A DNA stretch of 19,252 nucleotides from JADGQM01 sp964505935 (GCA_964505935.1 CAZDKX010000059.1:1-19252), one strand, 5' to 3'; counted from the first letter of the stretch, positions 7,837 through 15,679 are shown. The notes: generated by a model not told the origin, from the sequence alone. Numbers and translations are program-made.

Positions 7837-9294
7837 GTGATAAGGAATACGCGTCGCCTGCCTCAGGTTGCGGCACGCATCATCTTCACTGCTTCCATGG
7901 CAGGAGCACTCTTAGCAAGCTTCATGGCTTTTTGTCAAGCGGATGTGGGGCAGAGCCGACCGCTCGATCTGGCCACCGCCGTTACCCAGGTGGCCAAGCA
8001 GAACATCCCTGCCGTGGTACACATTGAAGTTACTGAACGCAAAGAGGTGGACAACCCCCTGCTGCCTTTTGAGAAAGACCCGTATTTCAGGCGTTATTTC
8101 AACCCGCCCAAGAAGCTGCCAAAGAAATTCAAGCAGGAAATTGTCGGTCTCGGAAGCGGGGTGATCATTGACACGCATGGCCATATTCTGACCAATAACC
8201 ACCTTGTTGCGGGGGCCAGCAAAATCGAAGTGATGATGGCTGACGGACGCTCTTTTTCGGGAAAGACAGTGAGTCTGGTTGGGGCCGACGCCAAAACGGA
8301 CCTGGCAATCATCCAGGTGATTGTCAATGAATCGCTTCCCCACACCACGTTCGGGGATTCGGATAAGGTCGAGGTCGGGCAATGGGTGGTCGCGATCGGC
8401 CACCCGCGAGGGCTTGACCAGACCGTCACCCACGGCATCATCAGCGCGAAGCACCGCCGGGGCATAACCGATCCCAGCAGCTACCAGGACTTCCTGCAAA
8501 CCGACGCCGCCATCAATCCCGGCAACAGCGGGGGCCCGCTCCTGAACCTCTACGGCGAGGTGATCGGGATCAACACCGCCATCGCCTCCGAATCCGGCGG
8601 CTCTGAAGGCATCGGCTTTGCTATTCCGAGCAACATGGCCGTGCATGTCAGCAAAGCCTTGATCGCCAAGGGCAGAGTCGAACGCGGCTGGCTCGGCGTT
8701 ACCCTCCAGGACCTCACCCCGGAGGTAGTAAGCAAGATGGGTTTGAGCAGCACGAGGGGAGTCCTGGTGGCCGGCGTGTTTCAGGAAAGCCCTGCAGAGA
8801 GGGCCGGTATTAGGAAAGGAGATGTCGTCATTGCCTATGAGGGCAAAGAAATGCGGGACTCGGGAACCCTCCGCAATGATGTGTCGACTGCCCTGATCGG
8901 CCAGGAAGTGAAGATCAGCGTATTGCGGGAAGGCAAGAAACAGGATTTTCTAATCCAGATCGGCAGTCAGGAGGAACAGCGAAAAATCCTTTCCGCATCC
9001 CTGCGCGAACGGTTCGGCATTGCAGTACGCTCATTGACTGCCAAAGAGAAAGACAAATACAGCCTGGAAGCCGATCAGGGCGTCGCCCTGACGGAGGTAG
9101 GGGCCAAAACCGCGTTCTCCAAACTGGGATTCAGGACAGGAGACCTCATTCTCCAAGTCAATGATGAATGGGTGGACGATCCGGAGGATCTGGCGGCCAT
9201 GCTCGCCGCCATGCCAAGCGGTGAGAAAGTGAGTATCCTGGCCATTGATCATAGAAGCGGCAAGACGGGTTACCTCAGTCTCAAGCTCCCCTGA
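7837..9294 (+). CDS. HtrA/Deg-family exported serine protease with two PDZ domains
   Basis: This is a trypsin-fold S1C protease of periplasmic protein quality control, 485 aa from the chosen start. The GTG at 7837 follows AAGGAGGT with five bases between. The frame stays open for 82 more codons upstream, but without such a site, and the GTG start gives an N-terminal signal peptide: basic MIRNTRRLPQVAAR, a hydrophobic run, and probable cleavage after FCQA near residue 32. The catalytic triad is complete: H122 (TNNHLV), D155 (KTDLAI) and S231 (NPGNSGGPL). PDZ1 lies at about 280-375, beginning RGWLGVTLQDL. A second, more diverged PDZ lies at about 390-485. It is divergent from the acs operon and converges on the HypE-like gene. 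DegP, DegQ and DegS cannot be separated safely; two PDZ domains and a cleavable signal fit the DegP/DegQ type. Confidence 0.93.
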   Translation: MIRNTRRLPQVAARIIFTASMAGALLASFMAFCQADVGQSRPLDLATAVTQVAKQNIPAVVHIEVTERKEVDNPLLPFEKDPYFRRYFNPPKKLPKKFKQEIVGLGSGVIIDTHGHILTNNHLVAGASKIEVMMADGRSFSGKTVSLVGADAKTDLAIIQVIVNESLPHTTFGDSDKVEVGQWVVAIGHPRGLDQTVTHGIISAKHRRGITDPSSYQDFLQTDAAINPGNSGGPLLNLYGEVIGINTAIASESGGSEGIGFAIPSNMAVHVSKALIAKGRVERGWLGVTLQDLTPEVVSKMGLSSTRGVLVAGVFQESPAERAGIRKGDVVIAYEGKEMRDSGTLRNDVSTALIGQEVKISVLREGKKQDFLIQIGSQEEQRKILSASLRERFGIAVRSLTAKEKDKYSLEADQGVALTEVGAKTAFSKLGFRTGDLILQVNDEWVDDPEDLAAMLAAMPSGEKVSILAIDHRSGKTGYLSLKLP

Positions 9295-9416
9295 CCGCAA
9301 CTCCTGTTTTTCCAAAAAGCATGCACGGTCTTCCGCTCTTTACCCGGCCATGATCCTGACGGAGACCCAGGGCTCAAGAGTTGTTGCAGGGGGAACCAAG
9401 CCGGCGCCTGTGATCA

Positions 9417-10481
9417 TCAAGGACTCCTCTCAGAAGCTGCCTTGCCAAAGGCGGCCCAAAAGGGGTCCACTCGGGGGTGAATGAGTTCGTGTTCGCGGCC
9501 GCCTTCGAAGTAGTGAAGGCCTTGCCGCGCTTCGGTGATCTCCCCGACAAGGCACGCGGGAATGCCTTTGTCCTGAAGCCGGCTCAAAAGCTCGTTTGCC
9601 TTATGCGGTCGGCAGGTGGCGAGGAGGGTCCCCTCGCTAATGGAGATATAGGGATCGATGCCAAAAAGGTCGCACACCTTTTTCACTGGGTCCTGCACAA
9701 GGATCTGCTCCTTCTCGATCACCACGCCCACCCCGGAGGCCTGGGCAATCTCGAAGAGACCACCCCAGATCCCGCACTCCGTAGCATCGTGCATGGCGGT
9801 CACCCCGTTTTCTCGAACTCCCACCGAGACTGCGGTCAGGGCATCCTCGACCACCGACATTTGCCAGAAGAGCTGTTCTGCTTCCGCGGCAAACCCGTCC
9901 CCATACTTTTCGGCAATTTTGTCGGGAAAGGTTACCGCAAATAACCCGGAAGCCTCGATGGCAGCACCCTTGGTGACCACAATGAGGTCATTCACTTGCG
10001 CCATAGCCGGCGTCACATATTGATCTTTCGGTCCCACGCAGATTACGGTGGCTCCGCCGATCATCGGATACCCGCACCCCTCGTAACGGCCGGTATGCCC
10101 TGAAATGATCGCCATGCCGAGCTTTTCGCATTCTCGGTGCATCACCCCCCAGAGCACCTCGAACTGGTCCCGATTGATGCTGAGCGGCAGGTTGAGATCC
10201 ATGGTGATGTACTTGGGTCGCAGGCCAGAAGTTGCCGCATCCGAGGCCAGAATGTGCACGGCAAACCACCCGGAGCGCTCCCACCCGTAAGGAGGAACTA
10301 CAAAAATGGGATCAGTGGTCGTCACCATCACCTGCCCCCCGCCCAAATCCACCACTCCCACGTCCACGCCGTGCTGAGGCCCGGTCAGTATCTCCGGGCG
10401 GTGCTTTCCCAGCTGCGGTAGAATGATTTCATCAAAGATTTCTGCGGATATCTTGCCAATGCTTGGCATCTGCGTTCCCAC
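9417..10481 (-). CDS. HypE-like AIR-synthase-family protein (PurM fold)
   Basis: The 354-residue protein belongs to the PurM/HypE/SelD/ThiL superfamily of ATP-using enzymes. The N-terminal half (about 35-150) contains VDLGGGQVMVTTTDP and SGHTGRYEGCGYPMIGG. The C-terminal half (about 165-330) has MHDATECGIWGGLFEIA, matching the HDxTxGG-type motif, and LFGIDPYISISEGTLL. True HypE carries a C-terminal PRIC whose cysteine is carbamoylated for hydrogenase cyanide ligand synthesis. This protein ends KAASERSP, so that role is doubtful. The GTG start at 10481 is supported by AAAGGAGAG five bases upstream; an ATG four codons in has no such site. It lies 164 bp after aat on the same strand and ends facing the Deg gene. 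No hyp gene is in the window. Substrate unknown. Confidence 0.8.
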   Translation of the reverse strand: MGTQMPSIGKISAEIFDEIILPQLGKHRPEILTGPQHGVDVGVVDLGGGQVMVTTTDPIFVVPPYGWERSGWFAVHILASDAATSGLRPKYITMDLNLPLSINRDQFEVLWGVMHRECEKLGMAIISGHTGRYEGCGYPMIGGATVICVGPKDQYVTPAMAQVNDLIVVTKGAAIEASGLFAVTFPDKIAEKYGDGFAAEAEQLFWQMSVVEDALTAVSVGVRENGVTAMHDATECGIWGGLFEIAQASGVGVVIEKEQILVQDPVKKVCDLFGIDPYISISEGTLLATCRPHKANELLSRLQDKGIPACLVGEITEARQGLHYFEGGREHELIHPRVDPFWAAFGKAASERSP

Positions 10482-10645
10482 GAATTCTCTCCTTTCCCCT
10501 CACCGTGCGTGCGGAATGAAATCAGCACAGGGTGGTGCCACCTTCCCGCAACAAAGTGCGCTCAGTATCCCTGCCGAAGAACAAGCTATGGCCAGCCAGA
10601 ACTGCACCAGCTTAAAGGACTTGAAGTTTGCGGACAAGCGGGAAG

Positions 10646-11353
10646 CTATGAGAAATCTGAAGGAATAGAAGAAAGCCGCGACGGAGGCGCCCAACCAGAA
10701 ACCTCTTTGAGGGCTGTCGACAGCCGCTCGAGGAATTCTTTCCGAGGTATCTCCCTCGCCCCGAACCGTTTCAGGTGGCCGGTGGTGACCTGGCAGTCAA
10801 TCAAGGTAAAATGCCACTTCTTGAGCAACTGCACGAGATGAACGAAAGCAACCTTGGAGGCATCAGTCCGCCGGGCGAACATGGATTCCCCGAAGAAGAC
10901 ACGCCCCAGCACCACCCCATACAGCCCGCCGACCAGTTCCCCACCCTCCCAGCTTTCCACCGAATGGGCGCACCCGAGTCGGTGCAGGCGATGATAAGCC
11001 TCAACCATTTCCGGCAGAATCCAGGTGCCCTCTCCCTCTTTACGCTTCGCCGCGGCACAACATTGAATGACTTCCAGGAACGCCTCATCCATGGTCACCC
11101 GAAAGCGGTTTCTTTTGATCACCCGGTGGAGGCTCGTCGAGATTCTTATTTCGTCTGGAAAAAGCACCAAACGCGGATCGGGGGACCACCAGAGGGGCGG
11201 GGTGTGCTGTGAGTACCAGGGGAAGATGCCCTGCTGGTAAGCAAGGAGCAACCTTTCCGGGGAAAGGTCGCCCCCGACGGCCAGCAACCCATCCGGGTCG
11301 GCGTAGTCGGCAGGGGGAAAAACCAGTCTGTGCGTCAGGCGAAAAACCGGCAT
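10646..11353 (-). CDS. aat: Aat, leucyl/phenylalanyl-tRNA-protein transferase
   Basis: Aat adds Leu or Phe from aminoacyl-tRNA to proteins with N-terminal Arg or Lys, creating the N-degron read by ClpS. The 235-residue protein is full length. Family signatures are in order: GIFPWY near residue 42, PPLWWSPDPRLVL near 51-63, ESWEGGELVGGLYG near 132-145, FFGESMF near 152-158, DASKVAF near 164-170 and LIDCQ near 184-188. It lies downstream of clpA, as part of clpS-clpA-aat. The start ATG at 11353-11351 has no obvious Shine-Dalgarno sequence; instead the bases just upstream are a heptamer-derived palindrome (11358-11374), so translation may be weak or set by other features. The C-terminal tail WAPPSRLSSIPSDFS has nothing recognisable. 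Confidence 0.95.
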   Translation of the reverse strand: MPVFRLTHRLVFPPADYADPDGLLAVGGDLSPERLLLAYQQGIFPWYSQHTPPLWWSPDPRLVLFPDEIRISTSLHRVIKRNRFRVTMDEAFLEVIQCCAAAKRKEGEGTWILPEMVEAYHRLHRLGCAHSVESWEGGELVGGLYGVVLGRVFFGESMFARRTDASKVAFVHLVQLLKKWHFTLIDCQVTTGHLKRFGAREIPRKEFLERLSTALKEVSGWAPPSRLSSIPSDFS

Positions 11354-11357
11354 TATT

Positions 11358-11374
11358 CAGTGACCAGTGGTCAG
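11358..11374. repeat. Two-unit heptamer run CAGTGAC-CAGTGGT-CAG forming a palindrome before aat
   Basis: The plus strand reads CAGTGAC then CAGTGGT then CAG. The overlap produces the 13-bp palindrome TGACCA-G-TGGTCA at 11361-11373. It begins five bases upstream of the aat ATG, in the space a ribosome-binding site would take. The seven-base period and CAG start match the larger array at 15882-15930. Confidence 0.55.
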
Positions 11375-11443
11375 CCGAGGGCAAGGGATATTATTTTCGT
11401 GCGCCTTCGTGGATCAGATGAATTGGCGGGATTACTCATCGCG

Positions 11444-11457
11444 CAGCACTCAGCAAC
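11444..11457. repeat. Two heptamers CAGCACT-CAGCAAC near the clpA stop
   Basis: CAGCACT is the exact unit of the array at 15882-15930, followed by the one-base variant CAGCAAC. It lies six bases past the clpA stop codon in the 109-bp clpA-aat gap. Two units alone could be chance; the shared unit elsewhere in the window argues otherwise. Confidence 0.45.
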
Positions 11458-11462
11458 ATCAG

Positions 11463-13811
11463 CTAGGTCACGGTTTCTTCGGTTTCTTTCGAGAAGGTCC
11501 GGGCCGGTGCCAGTTGGGTCACCAGAAAGCACAGGTTTTCGGTTTCCAGCCTTTCATCCGCTGCCGCACAAGTCTCGTCGGGACGCTCAATGCTCACCGC
11601 CCCTCCCTGCTGGAGGCGCCCGAAGAGGATTTCATCGGCCAATACATCCTTGATTTCGGTCTGGATCAGCCGAGCCAGCGGGCGGGCGCCAAAACTCGGA
11701 TCATAACCCCGTTCGGCCAGCCAACCTCGTGCCGACGGACTGAGCGTGATCCGAACCCGTTTTTCCGCCAGCTGCACTTCCATCTCGGTCATGAATTTGT
11801 CGACAATCCGCTCCATGATCTGAAGAGAGAGTCCGTTGAACGCGATAATGCCGTCCAGACGGTTCCTGAATTCAGGACTGAACAGGTTTTCGATCGCCTT
11901 CATGCCCTTCGCCGCACGCTGTTCATCCTCCTTTTGGGCAAAGCCGATGGACGGGCTGTTCATCTCGCGCGCGCCGGCGTTTGAAGTCATCAGCAGGACC
12001 ACATTGCGAAAGTCGGCCTTCTTGCCGTTGTTGTCCGTCAGGGTGGCGTGGTCCATGATCTGGAGAAGGATGCTGAAAAGATCCTGATGGGCCTTTTCAA
12101 TTTCATCCAGGAGCAGCACCGTGTGCGGCTGCTTGCGAATGGCATCCGTCAGCAGGCCCCCCTGGTCAAACCCGATGTAGCCAGGCGGCGCACCAATCAA
12201 GCGGGATACCGTGTGCTTTTCCATGTACTCGCTCATATCGAAGCGCAGAAAATGGACCCCCAAGACTGCGGCAAGCTGCTTGGCCACCTCCGTTTTGCCC
12301 ACCCCTGTCGGGCCGATGAGAAGGAATGAGCCAACAGGTTTCTCGGGAATTCTCAGACCGGCTCGCGATCGTTTGATCGCTTTGGCGAGGGCTTCGATAG
12401 CCGGATCCTGCCCGAAGACCTGGCTTTTCAGATCGTATTCGAGACTCTGCAGGCGCTGCTGATCGGAAGCCGAGACCGACCGCGGGGGAATTCTGGCGAT
12501 GCGGGCCACCACCTGTTCGATGTCTTTGGGACCCACCACCCGCCGCACCCGGCGGTCCTTTTTCAGCCGCAGGCTGGCGCCCGTCTCATCGATCACGTCA
12601 ATCGCCTTGTCGGGCAGATAGCGGTCGTTGATGTGGCGCGCCGACAATTCCGCCGCCGTCCGGAGCGCCGCGTCGGCGTATCGCAGCTCGTGGTGCTGCT
12701 CGTAGTAAGGTTTCAAACCCTGCAAGATGCGATAGGTCTCTGCAACGGTGGGCTCACTGATTTCAACTTTTTGAAACCGCCGACTGAGGGCCCGATCCTT
12801 TTCGAAATGATTCTTGTATTCTTCATAGGTGGTCGACCCGATACAGCGGAGTCCCCCGGCGACCAGAGCTGGTTTGAGGATATTCGAGGCATCCATGGAA
12901 CCGCCACTGGTGGCCCCTGCCCCCACCACCGTGTGGATTTCATCGATGAAAAGGATGGCACCCGGTTTCTTCTTGAGCTCCTGCAGCACGCCCTTGAGGC
13001 GCGCCTCAAAATCACCGCGAAATTTGGTGCCGGCCAGCAAGGCCCCCATGTCGAGAGCATAGATCTCAACGTCGCGAAAGGCCTCGGGAACCTCCTTAAG
13101 TAAGATCTTCAGCGCCAGTCCTTCGGCAATAGCGGTCTTGCCGACCCCGGGATCACCCACAAAGATTGGGTTGTTCTTGCTCCGCCGCCCGAGGATTTGG
13201 AGGGTTCGAAGAATTTCATCTTCGCGCCCGATGAGCGGGTCGATCAGGCCCTCGCCGGCCTTCTGAATGAGGTTCACCGTGAAGCTCTCGAGGGCACCGG
13301 CTTTTCTGGGTTCCTGCCTCGGTTCGTGACCTGGAGTCTCAAGCGGCTGACTTGAAGACTCTTCCTCGTCGAGGTCCCTTGCCTGCGAAATGCCATGGGA
13401 CAGGTAGTTCAGGACATCCAGCCGGGTAACCCCTTCCGCCTTGAGGAAGTAGACCGCATAGGAGTTCTCCTCATAGAACATGGCGGCAAGAATATCGCCG
13501 GCATCCACCTCCTTCTTCTCCGCGCCATGAACGTGCATGATGGCACGCTGGATCACCCGCTGGACCGCCATGGTCTGGACAGGATCCTGGTCGACTCCCT
13601 CCGGGAGTTTCTCCATCCGTTCCGCCAGATATTTGTCCAGGCGCGCGCTGAGCTTCTCCAATCCAACTCCACAGTGGTACAGGATCCGTCGTCCCATCAC
13701 GTCATGGAGGATGGCATAAAGAATATGCTCCAACGTGAAGTACTCATGGCGCCTAGCCTTTGCTTCTTTGAAGGCACCCGCCAGGGTGAGTTCAAGTTCG
13801 CGATTGATCAT
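11463..13811 (-). CDS. clpA: ClpA, ATP-dependent Clp protease ATP-binding subunit
   Basis: ClpA is the hexameric AAA+ unfoldase that feeds substrates, including ClpS-delivered N-degron proteins, into the ClpP chamber. The 782-residue protein has an N-domain (1-145) that docks ClpS and a charged linker (about 145-175). Its first AAA module has Walker A GDPGVGKT (K225) and Walker B ILFIDEIH. The second has Walker A GPTGVGKTEVAK (K506) and Walker B VLLLDEIEKA. The ClpP-docking loop is visible as SIGF within NSPSIGFAQKEDEQ. The absence of a long middle domain and the short N-domain separate it from ClpB and ClpC, and the clpS neighbour agrees. The tail after LFGRLQQGGAVSIERP is longer than I expect and ends in a Cys- and Thr-rich stretch. 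The Shine-Dalgarno sequence is weak (GATGAGAG) and partly inside a potential hairpin. Confidence 0.96.
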   Translation of the reverse strand: MINRELELTLAGAFKEAKARRHEYFTLEHILYAILHDVMGRRILYHCGVGLEKLSARLDKYLAERMEKLPEGVDQDPVQTMAVQRVIQRAIMHVHGAEKKEVDAGDILAAMFYEENSYAVYFLKAEGVTRLDVLNYLSHGISQARDLDEEESSSQPLETPGHEPRQEPRKAGALESFTVNLIQKAGEGLIDPLIGREDEILRTLQILGRRSKNNPIFVGDPGVGKTAIAEGLALKILLKEVPEAFRDVEIYALDMGALLAGTKFRGDFEARLKGVLQELKKKPGAILFIDEIHTVVGAGATSGGSMDASNILKPALVAGGLRCIGSTTYEEYKNHFEKDRALSRRFQKVEISEPTVAETYRILQGLKPYYEQHHELRYADAALRTAAELSARHINDRYLPDKAIDVIDETGASLRLKKDRRVRRVVGPKDIEQVVARIARIPPRSVSASDQQRLQSLEYDLKSQVFGQDPAIEALAKAIKRSRAGLRIPEKPVGSFLLIGPTGVGKTEVAKQLAAVLGVHFLRFDMSEYMEKHTVSRLIGAPPGYIGFDQGGLLTDAIRKQPHTVLLLDEIEKAHQDLFSILLQIMDHATLTDNNGKKADFRNVVLLMTSNAGAREMNSPSIGFAQKEDEQRAAKGMKAIENLFSPEFRNRLDGIIAFNGLSLQIMERIVDKFMTEMEVQLAEKRVRITLSPSARGWLAERGYDPSFGARPLARLIQTEIKDVLADEILFGRLQQGGAVSIERPDETCAAADERLETENLCFLVTQLAPARTFSKETEETVT

Positions 13812-13820
13812 AGGAATCTC

Positions 13821-13854
13821 TCATCTGTTCTGCAAGATATCCTCAGATGAACAG
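13821..13854 (-). promoter_or_regulatory. Overlapping inverted repeats just upstream of clpA
   Basis: Two alternative pairings share the same bases: TCATCTG (13821-13827) with CAGATGA (13844-13850), and CTGTTC (13825-13830) with GAACAG (13849-13854). Only one can form at a time. The first stem ends at the weak clpA ribosome-binding site, ten bases from the ATG. An effect on clpA translation is inference only. Confidence 0.3.
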
Positions 13855-13958
13855 CTTATGGTCCGGCTCGTTCTCCATGGGGACCGTCCGGCGAATCGTT
13901 TTCTGCCGACTCATAGAAGACTTTAAAATCACGAAGAATACCATGCCCGAAGCAGCTC

Positions 13959-14273
13959 CTAGGCATCTTCCATACTGCACTGCAAGGGAAATCCGTGTTT
14001 CTTTGCCAGATGGTGAACCAGCTCCACCTTGGTCTCGGCGATTTCAGCAGTAAATACCCCACACTCCCCCACCCCCTTCTTATGAACCAACAGCATGATG
14101 CTGGTAGCTTCAGCCGGGGACTTGTGAAAAACCTTCTGTAAGATCTCAACCACAAATTCCATGGTGGTGTAATCATCATTATGAAGCAGCACCCGATACC
14201 ATGGAGGCTCTTTCAACTCCTCCTCAACCCTGCTCTGCAAATCCTCCCGGAAGTCTGGATAATCATCACTCAT
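13959..14273 (-). CDS. clpS: ClpS, N-degron adaptor of ClpAP
   Basis: ClpS binds proteins with N-terminal Leu, Phe, Tyr or Trp and hands them to ClpA. From the chosen ATG it is 104 aa, close to the usual length. The substrate pocket motif VLLHNDDYTTMEFVVEIL is present, with the NDD and the Met that gates the pocket, then MLLVHKKG and CGVFTAEIAETKVELV. The frame can be read from a GTG at 14294, seven codons upstream. However, GGAGG lies seven bases before the ATG at 14273-14271 and inside the longer version, so the shorter start is preferred. clpA follows after 147 bp on the same strand, the classical clpSA arrangement, with aat after that. Confidence 0.95.
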   Translation of the reverse strand: MSDDYPDFREDLQSRVEEELKEPPWYRVLLHNDDYTTMEFVVEILQKVFHKSPAEATSIMLLVHKKGVGECGVFTAEIAETKVELVHHLAKKHGFPLQCSMEDA

Positions 14274-14398
14274 CCTCATCCCTCCAACATGCACAAGCGC
14301 CTGATGCCTGATCCAATCGACGCCTGTCGAGCTCTCAGACTACTACCCTTTTGAGCTTCTCCCCCAAATGGGTTGAGTTCGGTAACTGATACTGGTCC

Positions 14399-14427
14399 TT
14401 GATCTTTACCAGATAATAAAGGATAAC
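14399..14427 (+). promoter_or_regulatory. Weak candidate promoter for aroC
   Basis: TTGATC (14399-14404) and GATAAC (14422-14427) are 17 bp apart, each matching the sigma70 consensus at four of six bases. The position in the divergent clpS-aroC gap, 67 bp before the aroC ATG, is sensible, but the match is weak. Confidence 0.3.
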
Positions 14428-14447
14428 TTTTTCAAGTCACGTGTCAA
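14420..14447 (-). promoter_or_regulatory. Candidate sigma70-type promoter for clpS-clpA-aat
   Basis: Read on the minus strand, TTGACA (14447-14442) is followed after 16 bp by TATCCT (14425-14420). It points at clpS and would give a leader of about 140 nt. It overlaps the candidate aroC promoter on the other strand. Confidence 0.5.
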
Positions 14448-14493
14448 GGTACACTGAGCGAGCCAGAACTTCAAAACCGCAGGGGGAGTGTTC

Positions 14494-15555
14494 ATGTCAG
14501 GCAATAGTCTTGGCCGCCTGTTTCGGGTCACAACCTGGGGGGAATCCCATGGACCGGCTTTGGGAGCCGTTATTGATGGCTGCCCTCCGGGCATTCCGTT
14601 GAAGGGGGAAGACATCCAGCACGATCTCGACCGCCGCCGCCCGGGGAAAGCCCATACTTCGCCGAGGCGGGAGCCGGATCGGGTGGAAATCCTCTCCGGG
14701 GTGTTCCAGGGGCTGACCACGGGGACCCCCATAAGTCTTATAGTGTACAATCGGGATGTGCGCAGCACGGACTATGAGGAGCTGGCAGCCGCCTATCGGC
14801 CCGGCCATGCCGATCGGACCTATGAACAGAAGTATGGGATCAGGGATTGGCGGGGGGGCGGGCGAAGCTCTGCGCGGGAGACGGTAGCGCGGGTGGCGGC
14901 CGGAGCGGTTGCAAGAAAGCTGCTGAGTCAACACCAGATTGTCGTCAAAGCCTATACGCTGGCTTTGGGAAGCATTCGCTGCCAGCGCTTTGACTGGGAT
15001 GAAATCGACCGGAATGCCTTCTCCTGCCCGGACGCTGAGACCGCTCGCGCGATGGCAGAGCGGCTGCGTGAGGTAAAAGCAGAGGGTGATTCAGTGGGAG
15101 GGATCGTGGAAGTCTGCGCCCGGGGCTGTCCGGCGGGTCTCGGAGAACCGGTCTTCGACAAGCTGGATGCCAGACTGGCCGGAGCACTCATGTCCATCGG
15201 CGCAGTCAAAGCGGTAGAGATAGGAGAAGGAATTGCGGCTGCGGACCTCTTGGGAAGCGAGAATAATGATCCTCTCACTGCATCAGGGTATGCCAGCAAT
15301 CACGCCGGAGGCATGCTCGGCGGCATCTCCACCGGCATGGAGATCATCGCCCGCATAGCCGTCAAACCGATCCCGTCCATTTCCAAACCCCAAGCCACCG
15401 TCAACACCGACGGGCACCCGGTTCACATCGAGATCAAGGGACGCCATGACGTTTCCGCCATTCCCCGGATTGTACCGGTGTGCGAAGCCATGGTGCTGCT
15501 GGTGCTGGCCGATTTCATCCTGCACCCTTTCCCCCAAAGAGCTCTTGGCTCTTAG
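14494..15555 (+). CDS. aroC: Chorismate synthase
   Basis: AroC converts 5-enolpyruvylshikimate-3-phosphate to chorismate, the last shared step of aromatic synthesis, using reduced FMN. The 353-residue protein has the signatures TTWGESHG near residue 10, RPGHADRTYEQKYGIRDWRGGGRSSARET at about 104-132 (FMN and substrate site), and the C-terminal GRHDVSAIPRIVPVCEAM. The ATG at 14494 has AGGGGG seven bases upstream; a GTG at 14488 lies too close to that site. The last codons, after HPFPQR, read Ala-Leu-Gly-Ser-stop and come from a heptamer repeat array (15542-15576), whose second unit supplies the TAG. So the present C-terminus was probably set by repeat invasion. It is divergent from clpS and convergent with the gene at 15935-16267. 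No other shikimate gene is in the window. Confidence 0.96.
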   Translation: MSGNSLGRLFRVTTWGESHGPALGAVIDGCPPGIPLKGEDIQHDLDRRRPGKAHTSPRREPDRVEILSGVFQGLTTGTPISLIVYNRDVRSTDYEELAAAYRPGHADRTYEQKYGIRDWRGGGRSSARETVARVAAGAVARKLLSQHQIVVKAYTLALGSIRCQRFDWDEIDRNAFSCPDAETARAMAERLREVKAEGDSVGGIVEVCARGCPAGLGEPVFDKLDARLAGALMSIGAVKAVEIGEGIAAADLLGSENNDPLTASGYASNHAGGMLGGISTGMEIIARIAVKPIPSISKPQATVNTDGHPVHIEIKGRHDVSAIPRIVPVCEAMVLLVLADFILHPFPQRALGS

Positions 15556-15576
15556 CTCTTGGCTTTTGGCTTTTGC
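15542..15576 (+). repeat. Heptamer tandem array, five units of CTCTTGG type
   Basis: Units in order are CTCTTGG, CTCTTAG, CTCTTGG, CTTTTGG and CTTTTGC, a seven-base period without gaps. The first two units overlap the end of aroC and contain its TAG stop. A 14-bp piece, CTTAGCTCTTGGCT (15551-15564), recurs exactly at 15808-15821. Confidence 0.75.
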
Positions 15577-15579
15577 CTG

Positions 15580-15614
15580 GGGGGTAGCTCCGCCGCATCG
15601 GCGTATGGACCCCC
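15580..15614 (+). repeat. Nested hairpin GGGGGT...ACCCCC with inner CGCCG/CGGCG stem
   Basis: Outer arms are 15580-15585 and 15609-15614 (six pairs). Inner arms are CGCCG at 15591-15595 and CGGCG at 15599-15603 with loop CAT. It directly follows the first heptamer array. No poly-T tail follows, so it is not a standard terminator. Confidence 0.45.
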
Positions 15615-15646
15615 TGCTGTTGTGATCCCGGTTTTGCTGGTTTGCT

Positions 15647-15672
15647 GGTTCCCAAGCTCCGGCTTGGGAACC
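15647..15672. repeat. Inverted repeat, 11-bp arms GGTTCCCAAGC, loop TCCG
   Basis: Perfect arms GGTTCCCAAGC (15647-15657) and GCTTGGGAACC (15662-15672) surround TCCG. It shares TTCCCAAGC with the repeat at 15737-15762 and CCAAGC with that at 15680-15697, so the three form a family of REP-like palindromes. Confidence 0.75.
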
Positions 15673-15679
15673 CTGGTCA

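Noticed and set aside
9295..9416. Terminator between the convergent Deg and HypE-like genes
   Set aside because: No GC-rich stem followed by a T-run could be found in the 122-bp gap.
10529..10542. T-box-like AGGGTGGTGCCACC in the aat/HypE-like gap
   Set aside because: It lacks the T-box specifier stem and the exact antiterminator sequence, and no plus-strand synthetase gene follows.
10423..10694. Small open frames on both strands in the gap before the HypE-like gene
   Set aside because: They overlap the ends of aat or the HypE-like gene, lack ribosome-binding sites and show no protein features.
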